Assembly: GCF_900114205.1 (NCBI RefSeq)
Contig: NZ_FOSH01000002.1
Coordinates: forward strand, 186,001-250,000
From: Methylophaga sulfidovorans
Lineage (GTDB): Bacteria; Pseudomonadota; Gammaproteobacteria; Nitrosococcales; Methylophagaceae
DNA length: 64,000 nucleotides
Direction: 5' to 3'
Under the pieces are notes generated by a model. That model had not been told where the DNA came from and made no database searches. It was given only the letters and a program-made list of their open reading frames with translations. Shown here one piece after another: positions 25,084-34,903 of this stretch. A program made the translations under genes and the position numbers. Each line of letters starts with the position of its first letter. The stretch's first letter is position 1.

Positions 25084-26301
25084 ATGGACTCTGAGAACCG
25101 ACTCAGTTACAGCGGACTTTTAAAAAATCATTTTGGCCTGATTGCTGCTGCTTACCTGGCAGTGTTTACCGGCAATCTTGGGCAAAGCTTTTTTATTGGT
25201 TTATTTCGCACAGATATTAGCGAGTACCTAAATATTTCCGCTGGTGAATTTGGCTCTATATATGCTGTGATTACTATGATCAGTGGTTTTTTGGTTATGC
25301 ACTTTGGGCCAAAAATCGACTGGATAGCCCCGCGTCGTTATGTACTGAGCGTACTCATCGTCTTAACTATTGGTGTATTAATGCTCACCTTATCACCTTG
25401 GTGGGGCTTATGTATTTTTGGTCTCGGCTTGCAGCGGTTATGTGGACAGGGATTGATGACGCATTTTGGTAGTACGCTGGCCGGACGAGAATTCTCCACT
25501 AATCGTGGTAAAGCTTTGGGCCTGGTCACGCTCGGTATGCCGACAGGTGAAATTATCTTGCCTCCAATCATTGCTTTAATGGCTGTCAGTTTTAGCTGGC
25601 AACAGGTCTGGTGGAGTATTCTAGCTGTTCTTATTGGGCTCTGGGTTTTACTGATTTTGTTTGTTGACTGGCCACCTGCTCCACGTCAAAAACATGAACA
25701 TAAACAACGTAAAGACGCGGGCCCCAGCCCAACCCGTGATCTGCGTTTCTGGTTATTACTGCCACTGCTGATGGTGTTACCCATCACGCTGACCGGTATT
25801 TTTATCTATCAGGCTCAGATGACAAAGGACTTACTCGCCAGTCCTACAACCTATGCTTTAGCATTAACCGGACTGGGTATTGCCCGCTTTCCCGGAGCAT
25901 TATTAGGTGGCCGTTGGATTGATGAATACGGTGCCACCACATTGGCCAAACTCTATTTGATTCCGTTTGCTCTGGCCTTATTAATTGCCGCTACCATTGG
26001 CGGCGATGCAGGCATCTGGATTTTAATGCTCGGCGCTGGTACAGCATTAGGTATGTCTTCACCGATTGGCGATACCTTATTAGTGCGACTATGGGGACGC
26101 GATCACTTAGGTCAGGTGCGTTCCTTGAAGTCGGCCTTTTTAGTGTTTTCTACTGGTATTGCACCAGCCTTTTTAGGTTTTATGATCGATGCTGGCGTGA
26201 GCTTCCAGAGTATCTTGTTAGGCATGCTGACTTTTTTAGTCATCGCCTGGATATTGGCACAAGGGCCGATAAGAGAAGCACACAATAGCCCAAACAACTG
26301 A
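25084..26301 (+). CDS. Major facilitator superfamily transporter
   Basis: Protein of 405 residues with about twelve hydrophobic segments and a basic central loop (about 199-218, RQKHEHKQRKD). Conserved charged positions such as GRWIDEYGATTLAK after helix 8 are MFS-like. The substrate cannot be assigned. It is transcribed alone; about 208 bases separate it from the divergent MscS gene, and this gap is AT-rich with no other gene that I can see. Confidence 0.82.
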   Translation: MDSENRLSYSGLLKNHFGLIAAAYLAVFTGNLGQSFFIGLFRTDISEYLNISAGEFGSIYAVITMISGFLVMHFGPKIDWIAPRRYVLSVLIVLTIGVLMLTLSPWWGLCIFGLGLQRLCGQGLMTHFGSTLAGREFSTNRGKALGLVTLGMPTGEIILPPIIALMAVSFSWQQVWWSILAVLIGLWVLLILFVDWPPAPRQKHEHKQRKDAGPSPTRDLRFWLLLPLLMVLPITLTGIFIYQAQMTKDLLASPTTYALALTGLGIARFPGALLGGRWIDEYGATTLAKLYLIPFALALLIAATIGGDAGIWILMLGAGTALGMSSPIGDTLLVRLWGRDHLGQVRSLKSAFLVFSTGIAPAFLGFMIDAGVSFQSILLGMLTFLVIAWILAQGPIREAHNSPNN

Positions 26302-26325
26302 ATCCAATACTTCGTTGTTTGGGCT
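26287..26325 (+). terminator. Possible terminator hairpin of the MFS gene
   Basis: A perfect 12-bp inverted repeat (AGCCCAAACAAC and its complement) begins inside the last codons of the MFS gene. There is no T-run directly after it, so it may be a 3'-end stabilising hairpin rather than an intrinsic terminator. Confidence 0.45.
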
Positions 26326-26358
26326 CTGGGTGATTTAGTGAGTCGTATTTATAATCAA

Positions 26359-27152
26359 CTAAGGACAGGTATAACCACCATCAATCACTAAGTCTGTGCC
26401 GGTCATAAATGACGACTCATCAGAGGCCAGAAAGATCGTACCGTAAGCAATTTCATGAGGTTTACCAAAGCGTTTCATCGGCACCATTGAAATAAGTGCA
26501 TCCCATTCTTCTTTTGGCACACTGCTTTCAAATAAGTTGGTATCAAACATGCCGGGACAAATGGCATTGATCCGGATATTGTCACCAACAAATTCCAGCG
26601 CAGCTGATTTGGTCATTAATCTGACAGCACCTTTCGTACTCTGATAGGCGGTTGAAACACCTGCTCCGGCGATGCCGTAGATAGATGAAAAGTTAACAAT
26701 AGAACCACCACCAGCGCGTTGCATTGCAGGCACCGCCGCTTTCATTCCTAACAAAACACCAAGTTGGTTTATATTGACTATCTGGTAAAACTTTTCGACA
26801 GTGTGCTCAAGTAAGCCTGCGTGATAATAAATTCCTGCATTGTTGACCAGTACATCCAGACAGCCAAAACGCTTTTGGGTTTCCGTCACAGCATCAACCC
26901 AGTCTTGTTCCTTGGTCACATCGAGAGCAACAGCACTCGCTTCCCCCCGTCCTGCTTTATTTCTTCAACCAGATTAAGTGTTTTATTCCAGAGAGCATCG
27001 GCAGGTTGTCCATCAGCAATGATCGGATCCTGTTTTAGATTAGCAGCAACAATTTTGGCACCTTCTTTTGCCATCATCCGAACTTGCTCACTACCCAGTC
27101 CGCCGCCAGCGCCCGTAATTAAAATGACTTTATTTTCTAATCTACCCGCCAT
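26359..27152 (-). pseudogene. Short-chain dehydrogenase split by a frameshift in a C6 run
   Basis: Both halves of one SDR protein are present in different frames. The N-terminal half starts at 27152 (after AGAGGAA) and has the nucleotide loop TGAGGGLG. The C-terminal half has NNAG, the catalytic Ser in NFSSIYG, YQSTK (YxxxK) and the usual C-terminal DLVIDGGY. They join at 26943-26948, six C on the plus strand (six G in the coding sense). A seventh base would restore an uninterrupted reading ...QDGGEASAVALDVTKEQD. The gene is thus either recently broken, phase-variable, or misread. The substrate is unknown. Confidence 0.85.
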
Positions 27153-27231
27153 GATTGTTTCCTCTAATCTTTTGAAATAATTAAAAGCAACGAAATACAT
27201 TGCTTGTTGGAAACATCGTAGGAAGGATAAG

Positions 27232-27254
27232 AAAGTGCCGCAAGACGGCACTTT
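27232..27254 (-). terminator. Stem-loop downstream of the double-receiver gene
   Basis: A 9-bp stem (AAAGTGCCG with its exact complement, five-base loop) is followed by a short T-rich stretch on both strands. It lies between the regulator gene stop and the SDR start on the minus strand, so it probably ends transcription of the regulator gene. Confidence 0.55.
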
Positions 27255-27368
27255 TCAGAGACTTAGTTACTTAAAAGTAACCTATGGAATCGATTCAGAA
27301 CGGTTTTTTAGCTAAGACGAGAAGAGGACTGGTATGGCTGATAATTTAATCAGCATCCAGCACTCTGA

Positions 27369-28142
27369 CTAATAATTGTCGTATCGCTCTGGTTCAAATG
27401 GTTTATCACAAATGGCGGTCACGCCTGCGGCTTTCACTTCGCCCAAACGAGCAGCATCATCACTGGTCACCATAATAATAGGAATAAACGCATTATCGAG
27501 CTCGTTACGCACATATTCCACTAATTGTTTGCCATCCATATTGGGCATGTTCAAGTCGGTAAAAATAAGATCAAACTCATTATTTTTAACCACTTCTGCC
27601 GCCTGCTGACCATCATTCGCCTTGGAGATATCACTCATCCCCAGATTTTTTAAAACCCGGGTAATGTGGTTTCGGGCAGTCAGGCTATCGTCAACAACCA
27701 GCACTTTAAGCGCTGTAATATCGTAATTATCTAACTCAAGCCGTGCAGGCTCCATGAAATCAATCGTGGTGGCGAGGGCTTTTTCCAAATCATGACTATT
27801 AAAAGGTTTTGGCAGCAGAGCCACGATTCCAGCTTGTCTAACATCATCTAATTCTTCAAATCGCGTTTCACTTGAAACAAGCATAAAGTGAATATTGGTT
27901 TCGCTTTTAATCTTACGTGCCAATGCAATCAGTTTTGCCGCATCCATATCAGGTAAATGCAAAGCACTGATGACCAGGTCAGGCGGATATTGCATCATGA
28001 TTTTTAATGCTTCCATACCTGAAGCCACACCTTCGATGTTATATACACCAGCCTGTTGGAGGTGGGTGACAATAATTCTTCGCTGCGTTGAAGATGGCTC
28101 TACTAGAACAATCGACAAATCTGACAAACTCACTGAAGCCAT
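27369..28142 (-). CDS. Double-receiver response regulator (first receiver degenerate; C-terminus possibly frameshifted)
   Basis: Protein of 257 residues with two CheY-like receivers and no output domain. Receiver 2 (about 143-257) is intact: VVDDS, phosphoacceptor Asp in DLIFTDLNMPNMDG, MVTSDD and CDKPF. Receiver 1 (about 10-125) has VEPSS instead of the acidic pocket and Ala in DLVISALHLPDMD where the Asp should be, so it should not be phosphorylated on that residue. The end is abrupt (PERYDNY). One extra base near 27379 would give a normal last helix, DQLLVRVLDAD, ending at 27346. It sits next to a chemoreceptor gene; a chemotaxis or signalling link is inferred. Confidence 0.83.
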   Translation of the reverse strand: MASVSLSDLSIVLVEPSSTQRRIIVTHLQQAGVYNIEGVASGMEALKIMMQYPPDLVISALHLPDMDAAKLIALARKIKSETNIHFMLVSSETRFEELDDVRQAGIVALLPKPFNSHDLEKALATTIDFMEPARLELDNYDITALKVLVVDDSLTARNHITRVLKNLGMSDISKANDGQQAAEVVKNNEFDLIFTDLNMPNMDGKQLVEYVRNELDNAFIPIIMVTSDDAARLGEVKAAGVTAICDKPFEPERYDNY

Positions 28143-28315
28143 AGTCCAACTCCGTTGTTATAAAACAGGCTAAGGCTAATATAGCAAGAAGAAACAAAGC
28201 TTCATAATCTAAAATCGCCATCAAGCCTACATATCAATGACAATCAATTCCCATACTTTCTATTTATCTATCAGAACCTTAGTCAATCTTAACAAAACTT
28301 AACATTTAAAATTAC

Positions 28316-28342
28316 TAATTTTTCACTTTCCAATGTCGTTAT
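28316..28342 (+). promoter_or_regulatory. Possible sigma-28 (FliA) promoter of the chemoreceptor gene
   Basis: TAATTTTT and GTCGTTAT are separated by exactly 11 bases, against the FliA consensus TAAAGTTT-N11-GCCGATAA (six and five of eight matches). It lies 60 bases upstream of the chemoreceptor start. Spacing and gene function support it; the match is moderate. Confidence 0.4.
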
Positions 28343-28401
28343 GAATAAGGAGCCCCTCCAACACTACCTCAACAACGGTAGCCTTTTTCTTAGAAATAAA
28401 T

Positions 28402-30372
28402 ATGAACCTCATAAATATTTATCACAATGCATCGGTGATGAAAAAATCGATGATCCCACCGGTTATTATGACTGTGATGCTGACTATCCTACTGATTGTC
28501 ATCACCACAAATCTCAAAACGGTCTCTAACAACATTGATGATGTTGTTTATAACTTGGCACCAGATACTGATTTAGCCGCACAAATTATGGAGAAAGTGA
28601 GTGCAAAAAGGCTGCAGGTAAAAAACTATATCAAGACTTCAGATAACAGTAATGTAGAAAAATTTAAGGCAATAGCTGAAGAGTTACATCAGCTTATTAC
28701 CACTGCTCAGGCAGACATTAAAGCACCAGATCGCCTCAAGCTGATAAGTGAGATTGAGCAATTAAATAGCCTTTATGATGATGCTTTTCATAATGATGTC
28801 GTCACCAATATGTCGATCAGAAATGGCATTGTTTCTGACAATTTAAACAAAAATGGAAAGTCAGCTGAGAAAAAGCTGGATGGCATACTGAATTCTGCTC
28901 ATAACAGCTATGACATAGAAGCCACCTTTTATGCCGGGGAAACGCTTAAGTCTTTTTTATTATCACGACTCTATGTCTTCAAGTATTTAGATACCAATAG
29001 CATCGATGATGATAATCAGGCTCAAAAAGAACTTGAAGCTACCCAGCAATGGTTAGAAAAATTACTCTTAAACACAACGGATAGCCAAAGCTTACAGTCT
29101 GCTCATGAAGCAGCTAAACAAATCGATGAATATAAAAACGGGTTTATTGAACTAGTCACAGCTATTACCAAAAGAAACAATGCCATCAATAATGTGCTGG
29201 ATAAAAATGGCCCTATCATTTCCAGTAAAACGCAAGCTCTGAAAGACAGTGTATTTAAGTCAATGATTGAGCAAGGAGAACAAGCAAAAACCAATATCGT
29301 CAAAACGGAACGCTTTAGCTATCTTGTCTATATTATTGCAGCAATTGCCGGCATATTTATTTCTTTCAAACTGGCTAAAGGTATTGTTAACCCGATTGAA
29401 AAAATGAAAGGCGTTATGGATAAAGTGGCTGACGGCAATCTGACCATGCGTATCAAAATTGATAACAAAGATGAACTTGGTCAGTTTGCTGATAATTTCA
29501 ATCAATTTGTCGCACAACTGGAACAGCTGATAAAAGAGATTGCACTGGCAACTGAGCATCTCTCCACTGCCGCTGAAGAAACCTCCAGTGTGACAAAAGA
29601 CTCTACGCAGAACATTCTTAAACAGCAAAATGAAACCAGTCTGGTCGCTACCGCCATTAATGAGATGACAGCCACTGTTCGAGAAGTTGCCACCAATACA
29701 GAACAGGCTTCTCTGGCAGCATCTAATGGTGATCGGGAAGTACGTTCCGGACAGCTGGTGATCAAGCAGATGGTGGAATCTATCGAACGTTTAGTAAATG
29801 AAATCGAGGATTCATCTAATGTTATCCAAACGCTGAAAACAGGCAGTGTCAACATTGAAACCGTATTAGACGTTATCAAAAGCATCGCTGAGCAAACCAA
29901 TCTACTGGCACTGAATGCAGCGATAGAAGCTGCCCGTGCTGGCGAGCAAGGCAGAGGCTTTGCTGTAGTGGCAGATGAGGTTCGCTCACTGGCACAAAAA
30001 ACACAAGAATCAACACTGGAAATTGAACAACTTATCGACACCTTGCAATCCCATGCTGACGATGCTGTTAGTTCGATGGATTCTAATAAGGTCAGCGTCA
30101 GTGCTCTGGCTGAGAAAACCAGTCTGGCAACTGAATCATTAAATAGCATCACCTCTGTTGTGTCATCCATCACAGAAATGAATGCTCAAATCGCTACAGC
30201 AGCAGAAGAGCAAAGTTACGTTGTCGAGGAGGTTAATAATAACGTCCACAATATTCAGATTATTTCAGAAAATAATGCTACAGCGTCTCAACAAATCTCT
30301 CAGGCCAATAATGAGATTGCAGACTTGAGTGCAAAACTCAAAATCCAGGTCATGCGGTTTCAGGTGTCTTAA
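28402..30372 (+). CDS. Methyl-accepting chemotaxis protein
   Basis: Chemoreceptor of 656 residues. A first membrane helix (about 18-36), a periplasmic helical sensor domain (about 37-300, four-helix-bundle-like) and a second helix (about 305-325) are followed by a HAMP domain ([19 protein letters not shown]). The signalling domain has the invariant hairpin tip [34 protein letters not shown] (given in part). The ligand is unknown. The start lacks a clear ribosome site; ATG 28438 is an alternative. No C-terminal CheR-tether pentapeptide is present. Confidence 0.92.
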   Translation: MNLINIYHNASVMKKSMIPPVIMTVMLTILLIVITTNLKTVSNNIDDVVYNLAPDTDLAAQIMEKVSAKRLQVKNYIKTSDNSNVEKFKAIAEELHQLITTAQADIKAPDRLKLISEIEQLNSLYDDAFHNDVVTNMSIRNGIVSDNLNKNGKSAEKKLDGILNSAHNSYDIEATFYAGETLKSFLLSRLYVFKYLDTNSIDDDNQAQKELEATQQWLEKLLLNTTDSQSLQSAHEAAKQIDEYKNGFIELVTAITKRNNAINNVLDKNGPIISSKTQALKDSVFKSMIEQGEQAKTNIVKTERFSYLVYIIAAIAGIFISFKLAKGIVNPIEKMKGVMDKVADGNLTMRIKIDNKDELGQFADNFNQFVAQLEQLIKEIALATEHLSTAAEETSSVTKDSTQNILKQQNETSLVATAINEMTATVREVATNTEQASLAASNGDREVRSGQLVIKQMVESIERLVNEIEDSSNVIQTLKTGSVNIETVLDVIKSIAEQTNLLALNAAIEAARAGEQGRGFAVVADEVRSLAQKTQESTLEIEQLIDTLQSHADDAVSSMDSNKVSVSALAEKTSLATESLNSITSVVSSITEMNAQIATAAEEQSYVVEEVNNNVHNIQIISENNATASQQISQANNEIADLSAKLKIQVMRFQVS

Positions 30373-30386
30373 TCTATTAGAAACGT

Positions 30387-30418
30387 CAGCCAGTCTCTTC
30401 CAAGAGACTGGCTGTTTT
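30387..30418 (+). terminator. Intrinsic terminator of the chemoreceptor gene
   Basis: A 13-bp perfect stem (CAGCCAGTCTCTT, with a two-base centre) is followed by TTTT. It starts 15 bases after the chemoreceptor stop codon. Confidence 0.88.
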
Positions 30419-30523
30419 ATTCATTTCCTACTATCCCCCATCTCCCTATCAAATTTTTCACGCCGACTTTTATATTTTTAATGAGTCGCCTATGCTGTAT
30501 TACTCAATTGATAAGGGAATTTT

Positions 30524-32056
30524 ATGCCTGAAGATCTGCACATCAAGATTCGTAATTTGGAAAAATCTGACTATCCTCAGCTCAAAAGTCTGATGGATAA
30601 AATTTACGATGATATTGGTGGCGCCTGGCCTGAACACACTATTTTTAAACTGATTGATGACTTACCTGAGGGCCAGATTGGTATTATCGATCATGACACC
30701 ATCATCGGTGTCGCCTTGTCAGTACAAGTCAATTATCAGCGTTTCAGTAACCCGCATACCTACGATGATTTAATCAGTAAAAAAGAAACCATTCTGAATA
30801 ATAAAAATGGTGATGCTTTGTATGGACTGGATGTATTGATTCATCCGGATTATCGCGGCTATCGTCTGGGGCGACGTTTATATGAAGCAAGAAAAGAGCT
30901 GTGCCGCCAGCATAATCTGAGAGCTATCCTCGCCGGCGGCCGTATTCCAAATTATCACCAGTATGCTGAAGAAATGACGCCTGCTGAATATTTTGAAGCC
31001 GTTAAAAATAAACGTATTTATGATCCGATTCTGACCTTTCAATTATCTAATGACTTTCAGGTCACACGATTATTAAAGCAATACTTGCCAGAAGATGAAA
31101 AATCACAGGGCTATGCCACTTTACTGGAGTGGCGGAATATCTTTTACGAACCTGAAAGTACGGTGATTGAAACCCGAAAAACTCAGATCCGCATTGGGGC
31201 AATTCAATGGCAGATGCGTGAAGTTGAATCTGTTGAAGAATTACTACGTCAGGTTGAATATTTTATTGATGCCTTATCCAGTTATAAAAGCGACTTTGCT
31301 CTGTTCCCTGAGTTTTTTAACTCACCCTTGATGGGCCTCAGTCCCGACCAACGTAATCAGACCGAAGCGATCCGCTTTTTAGCCAGCTTTACTGAACGCT
31401 TTAAGAATGAAATGTCGCAAATGGCAGTGAGTTACAACATTAATGTGATTACGGGATCGATGCCCTTATTAGAGGACGATGTTCTCTATAACGTCAGTTA
31501 TCTCTGCCGTCGTGATGGCACGATTGAGAGACAAACCAAAGTGCATATCACTCCACATGAACGTCGTGACTGGGTAATTGAAGGCGGTGACCAATTACAG
31601 GTCTTTGAAACAGATGCTGGTCGTATAGGTATATTAATCTGTTATGACGTCGAATTCCCTGAGCTGGCTCGTTTGTTGGCACAGCAAGATATGGATATTC
31701 TTTTTGTGCCCTATTGGACTGATACCAAAAATGGTTATCTACGGGTACGTCATTGTGCTCAGGCCCGCGCCATCGAAAATGAATGTTATGTGGTGATTTG
31801 TGGCAGCTGCGGTAATCTCCCTCAGGTAGAAAATCTGGATGTGCAGTATTCTCAGGCAGCGGTGTTTTCTCCTTCTGACTTTTCCTATCCACACGATGCT
31901 GTCATGGCAGAAACCACGCCTAATACCGAAATGATCATGTTCTCTGATTTAGACTTGGACAAACTCAAACTGACCCGAAGTGAAGGCTCAGTGAATAACC
32001 TAAAAGACAGACGAACTGAACTCTATTCACTTAATTGGAATGGCAAAATTAAATGA
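30524..32056 (+). CDS. GNAT acetyltransferase fused to a nitrilase-family amidohydrolase
   Basis: Bifunctional protein of 510 residues. The N-terminal GNAT domain (about 1-210) has the acetyl-CoA loop GYRLGRRLYEARKEL. The C-terminal carbon-nitrogen hydrolase domain (about 220-505) has the full Glu-Lys-Cys triad: Glu in LFPEFFNSP, Lys in RQTKVHITPHER and Cys in ILICYDVEFPELARLL. This fusion is known in many bacteria, but its substrate is not. It is first of an apparent four-gene operon and overlaps the next start by four bases. Confidence 0.88.
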   Translation: MPEDLHIKIRNLEKSDYPQLKSLMDKIYDDIGGAWPEHTIFKLIDDLPEGQIGIIDHDTIIGVALSVQVNYQRFSNPHTYDDLISKKETILNNKNGDALYGLDVLIHPDYRGYRLGRRLYEARKELCRQHNLRAILAGGRIPNYHQYAEEMTPAEYFEAVKNKRIYDPILTFQLSNDFQVTRLLKQYLPEDEKSQGYATLLEWRNIFYEPESTVIETRKTQIRIGAIQWQMREVESVEELLRQVEYFIDALSSYKSDFALFPEFFNSPLMGLSPDQRNQTEAIRFLASFTERFKNEMSQMAVSYNINVITGSMPLLEDDVLYNVSYLCRRDGTIERQTKVHITPHERRDWVIEGGDQLQVFETDAGRIGILICYDVEFPELARLLAQQDMDILFVPYWTDTKNGYLRVRHCAQARAIENECYVVICGSCGNLPQVENLDVQYSQAAVFSPSDFSYPHDAVMAETTPNTEMIMFSDLDLDKLKLTRSEGSVNNLKDRRTELYSLNWNGKIK

Positions 32057-32439
32057 CAGAACATCCCATCATTAGTCAGATTAAAGCAGCTGACGAAGCC
32101 ATTATGGCGGAAGACTTTGATACATTATTAGATATTTATACTGACGATGCGGTGTTAGTCGTTCAACCCGGTATGAATGCCGTTGGCAAAATACAGATCC
32201 GTCAGGCATTTGAAAAAATTGCCGTTTATTTCCAGCATGGTTTACAGGTCAAACAAGCGGCACTAGAGATTTTAGAAACTGGCGATACCGCCCTTGTATT
32301 GGCGAACACCATTATCTCTGCTCCCGGTGCTGAAACGACCACAAGACAAGCGACGTATGTATTTGTCAAAAACAGTGATGATATCTGGCGATGTGCGATT
32401 GATAACTCTTATGGGCATGCCATTATTCAGAGCAAATAA
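32053..32439 (+). CDS. NTF2-like (SnoaL/DUF4440-type) small protein
   Basis: Protein of 128 residues. An N-terminal helical part (IKAADEAIMAEDFDTLLDIYTDDAVLVVQPG) and a beta-sheet C-terminus (WRCAIDNSYGH) follow the SnoaL/DUF4440 pattern of cone-shaped ligand-binding or isomerase folds. Its ATG overlaps the stop of the GNAT-nitrilase gene, suggesting coupled translation and a shared pathway. The activity is not predictable. Confidence 0.78.
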   Translation: MTEHPIISQIKAADEAIMAEDFDTLLDIYTDDAVLVVQPGMNAVGKIQIRQAFEKIAVYFQHGLQVKQAALEILETGDTALVLANTIISAPGAETTTRQATYVFVKNSDDIWRCAIDNSYGHAIIQSK

Positions 32440-32469
32440 CTCAGTTTTTATTTAACAATCGAGGCCAAA

Positions 32470-33057
32470 ATGGAATTAGAAACACAAGCACCTCAGACCA
32501 TTATGGAAGCGGATATTGATCCTGCAGCAGGGGATCAAGCCTATTTCTCAGTCTCCACCAGTAAACTAAAATGGCTTTATCTCGCTACATTTGGTTTATA
32601 TAGCATCTATTGGTTTTATAAAAACTGGAAGCTTCAACAGCCTTTTATTGATGGCAAAATTATGCCCGTTATGCGTGGCATATTTTCAATTTTTTTCACT
32701 CATGCCTTAGCTAAACGCATTAAGCAAAGCATGTCACGTCAAGATATTCCCGAGAATAAACATTTAGGTTTTCTCGCAACCATGTTTGTCTTACTGGTTA
32801 TCCTCGGTAATCTGGCTAGCACCTTAGCTGATAATCATGTCGTGCCTCAATATTTCAATATTATCTGGTTAGTATTGTTTTACCTGAGTGTCTATCCACT
32901 AATAGAGCTACAGGACAAAATCAATATGCTTAAGGACGATCCTATTGGCACTATTAACTCACGCTATGACTGGCGAGGCTATGCCGCCTTATTCATAGGG
33001 GGTGTACTCTGGCTGTTGGCTATCCTTGGTGCAGTTGCCTTAATCGCACAAAACTAA
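32470..33057 (+). CDS. Multi-pass membrane protein of unknown function
   Basis: Protein of 195 residues with four hydrophobic segments (about 37-55, 95-115, 122-142, 172-192). An early WLYLATFGLYSIYWFYKNW motif resembles small DUF4234-like membrane proteins. It starts 30 bases after the NTF2-like gene and is 13 bases ahead of the MAPEG gene, so it probably belongs to the same operon. I do not know its function. Confidence 0.68.
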   Translation: MELETQAPQTIMEADIDPAAGDQAYFSVSTSKLKWLYLATFGLYSIYWFYKNWKLQQPFIDGKIMPVMRGIFSIFFTHALAKRIKQSMSRQDIPENKHLGFLATMFVLLVILGNLASTLADNHVVPQYFNIIWLVLFYLSVYPLIELQDKINMLKDDPIGTINSRYDWRGYAALFIGGVLWLLAILGAVALIAQN

Positions 33058-33070
33058 GCGGAGAAATATC

Positions 33071-33493
33071 ATGACATTAGAAAACCTATACCATTTAGCA
33101 TTTACCGGTTTATTTATTATCTTATTAACCCTGTTAATCCAGTGGTTTATAGCCAGTAAAACCAAGGCCTCACAACCAGGCGCCATTCCAGGAAAAATTG
33201 ATGAAAATTTGAGTCACTCTTCTTTTGTTTTCCGTAGTCACCGCACCTTTATAAATTCACTGGAAAATATGCCCTTAATGTTAGGGACTTCCTTTATGGC
33301 CATTCTCATCGGAGCAAATGCATTATGGACCGGTATTTTTATCTGGGTCTTTGCTATCGCCCGAATTTTTCATATGGCGTTATATTACAAAATTGCCACT
33401 GAAAAAAATCCCAGCCCAAGATCACTGTTCTTCATGATTGGTTTACTGGCAAATGTCGCATTACTGGGTCTCTGCGCCATCACCCTTTTATAA
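33071..33493 (+). CDS. MAPEG-family membrane protein
   Basis: Protein of 140 residues with four membrane helices. FRSHRTFINSLENMPLML (about residues 54-71) is the characteristic first loop/helix 2 pattern of MAPEG proteins (glutathione-linked eicosanoid-type enzymes and bacterial relatives), and RIFHMALYY is the third-helix motif. The activity in bacteria is mostly untested. Last gene of the GNAT-nitrilase unit. Confidence 0.82.
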   Translation: MTLENLYHLAFTGLFIILLTLLIQWFIASKTKASQPGAIPGKIDENLSHSSFVFRSHRTFINSLENMPLMLGTSFMAILIGANALWTGIFIWVFAIARIFHMALYYKIATEKNPSPRSLFFMIGLLANVALLGLCAITLL

Positions 33494-33614
33494 TGCAAAG
33501 CTGATTTAATACCGCAAAGTTAGGTAACGTTAATATCATCATTATCGACAAAATATAAAATATTGATAATCATGCAATAACAATATAATTTCTAGCCAAG
33601 TATGTAGACGGATC

Positions 33615-34860
33615 ATGGTAATGAGAGAGACTATCCTCAGAGGTTTAGAGAACGAACTATCCTTATCAGAATCATCAGAAATCACTGATAACTTAAGTTA
33701 TATTTTGTCTGTTATCCGTAATCACCTGGAAATGGATGTTGCTTTTATCTCGGAATTCACCGATGAACTACGCAAAATTGAAGTTATCGACTCAGTAGAC
33801 CCAGACATTCCTTTAAAAGCCGGGCATGCCGACCCTACGGAATTAACGTATTGTCAGAAGATTGTTGAAGGTGAACTGGATGGCATCATTGCTGATACTT
33901 CAGACAATCCCATAACTAAGGCAATGCCGATTACACAAGAGCTAAATATTGGTAGCTACTTAGGTGTGCCAATTGTGCTCAATGATGGTGAAGTCTATGG
34001 TACTTTTTGCTGCTTCAGTCATACATCTGACGCTACGCTGAGCGAGCGCGATCTGGCATTGATGAAAATATTTGCCGACATAAGCGCCCGTCAAATCGAT
34101 AGACAACTGCTCAAAAATCAGCAGGATAATCAAATCAAAAGACGACTCAGTAAGGTCTTATCTGAGAATAATCTCAACACGGTTTTCCAGCCTGTCTATC
34201 ACGTTGACGAGAAAAAAGTGATTGGTTATGAGTGTTTATCCCGTTTTATCGATACACCATATCGCACTCCAGATATCTGGTTTGAAGAAGCGGAATTTGT
34301 CGGACTGGGAGAGGAGCTTGAAATAATGGCTATTACTACAGCTCTGGATAAAATGACTCTTTTCCCCGCCGACGTCAGCTTTTCTCTAAACATATCACCG
34401 GAATACGTTATAAATGGTGCTGTTGAACGCGCCTTAGACCAGCATATATTCAATAAAAATTATTCTGGAAGTTACCGAACATGCACAGATAGCAGACTAT
34501 CGTGCCTTTCGAGAAGCCATCCAATCATTACGAAAACAAGGTGTGCGCCTGGCTATTGATGATGTCGGTGCCGGTTATTCCAGCCTTCAGCATATCCTTG
34601 AGCTCGGTGCAGATATCATCAAACTGGATATCAGCCTGATCAGAAATATTGATACTGATACTTCCAGAAAAGCGCTAACTGCCGCATTAATTGCTTATGC
34701 TCAAGAAACTGGGTGCGAAGTTTTAGCTGAAGGTGTGGAAACTGAAGAAGAATTCAGAGAGCTGGTTAGACTTGGCATCAAAAAGATACAAGGTTATTTC
34801 ATCAGCCAGCCTTTAGAATTAGAACAAGCGATTGATTTTCGATGTCCTGAATTTAATTAA
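33615..34860 (+). pseudogene. GAF-EAL cyclic-di-GMP phosphodiesterase gene with a frameshift in an A5 run
   Basis: A GAF sensor domain (about residues 1-165, containing GSYLGVPIVLNDGEVYGTFCCFS) is followed by an EAL domain read in two frames. The signature is GYECLSRF (ECL in place of EAL). The first frame runs to LDQHIFNK, then derails at 34455-34459, five A; with four A the reading continues as NKIILEVTEHAQIADYRAFRE and onward in the second frame. The second part has DDVGAGYSSL, KLDISLI, EGVE and QGYFISQPL, so the catalytic set is otherwise present. Either a broken gene or a base-count error. Confidence 0.85.
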
Positions 34861-34888
34861 AAGACACAGTAAAAGCTGTGTCTTTTAA
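34857..34888. terminator. Bidirectional terminator between GAF-EAL and chemoreceptor genes
   Basis: A perfect 13-bp stem (TTAAAAGACACAG with its complement, loop TAAAAG) supplies A-run and T-run on both flanks. It lies between the two convergent genes and overlaps the GAF-EAL stop. Confidence 0.85.
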
Positions 34889-34903
34889 TTTGTTAAAAAC
34901 ACA

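Noticed and set aside
28364-28390. Terminator-like CTACC...GGTAG hairpin with T-rich tail in the chemoreceptor leader
   Set aside because: The stem is only five pairs and lies between the proposed promoter and start; too weak to annotate.
30524-32056. Split into two separate genes (acetyltransferase and nitrilase)
   Set aside because: The reading frame is continuous through both domains with a normal linker and no internal start with a ribosome site.
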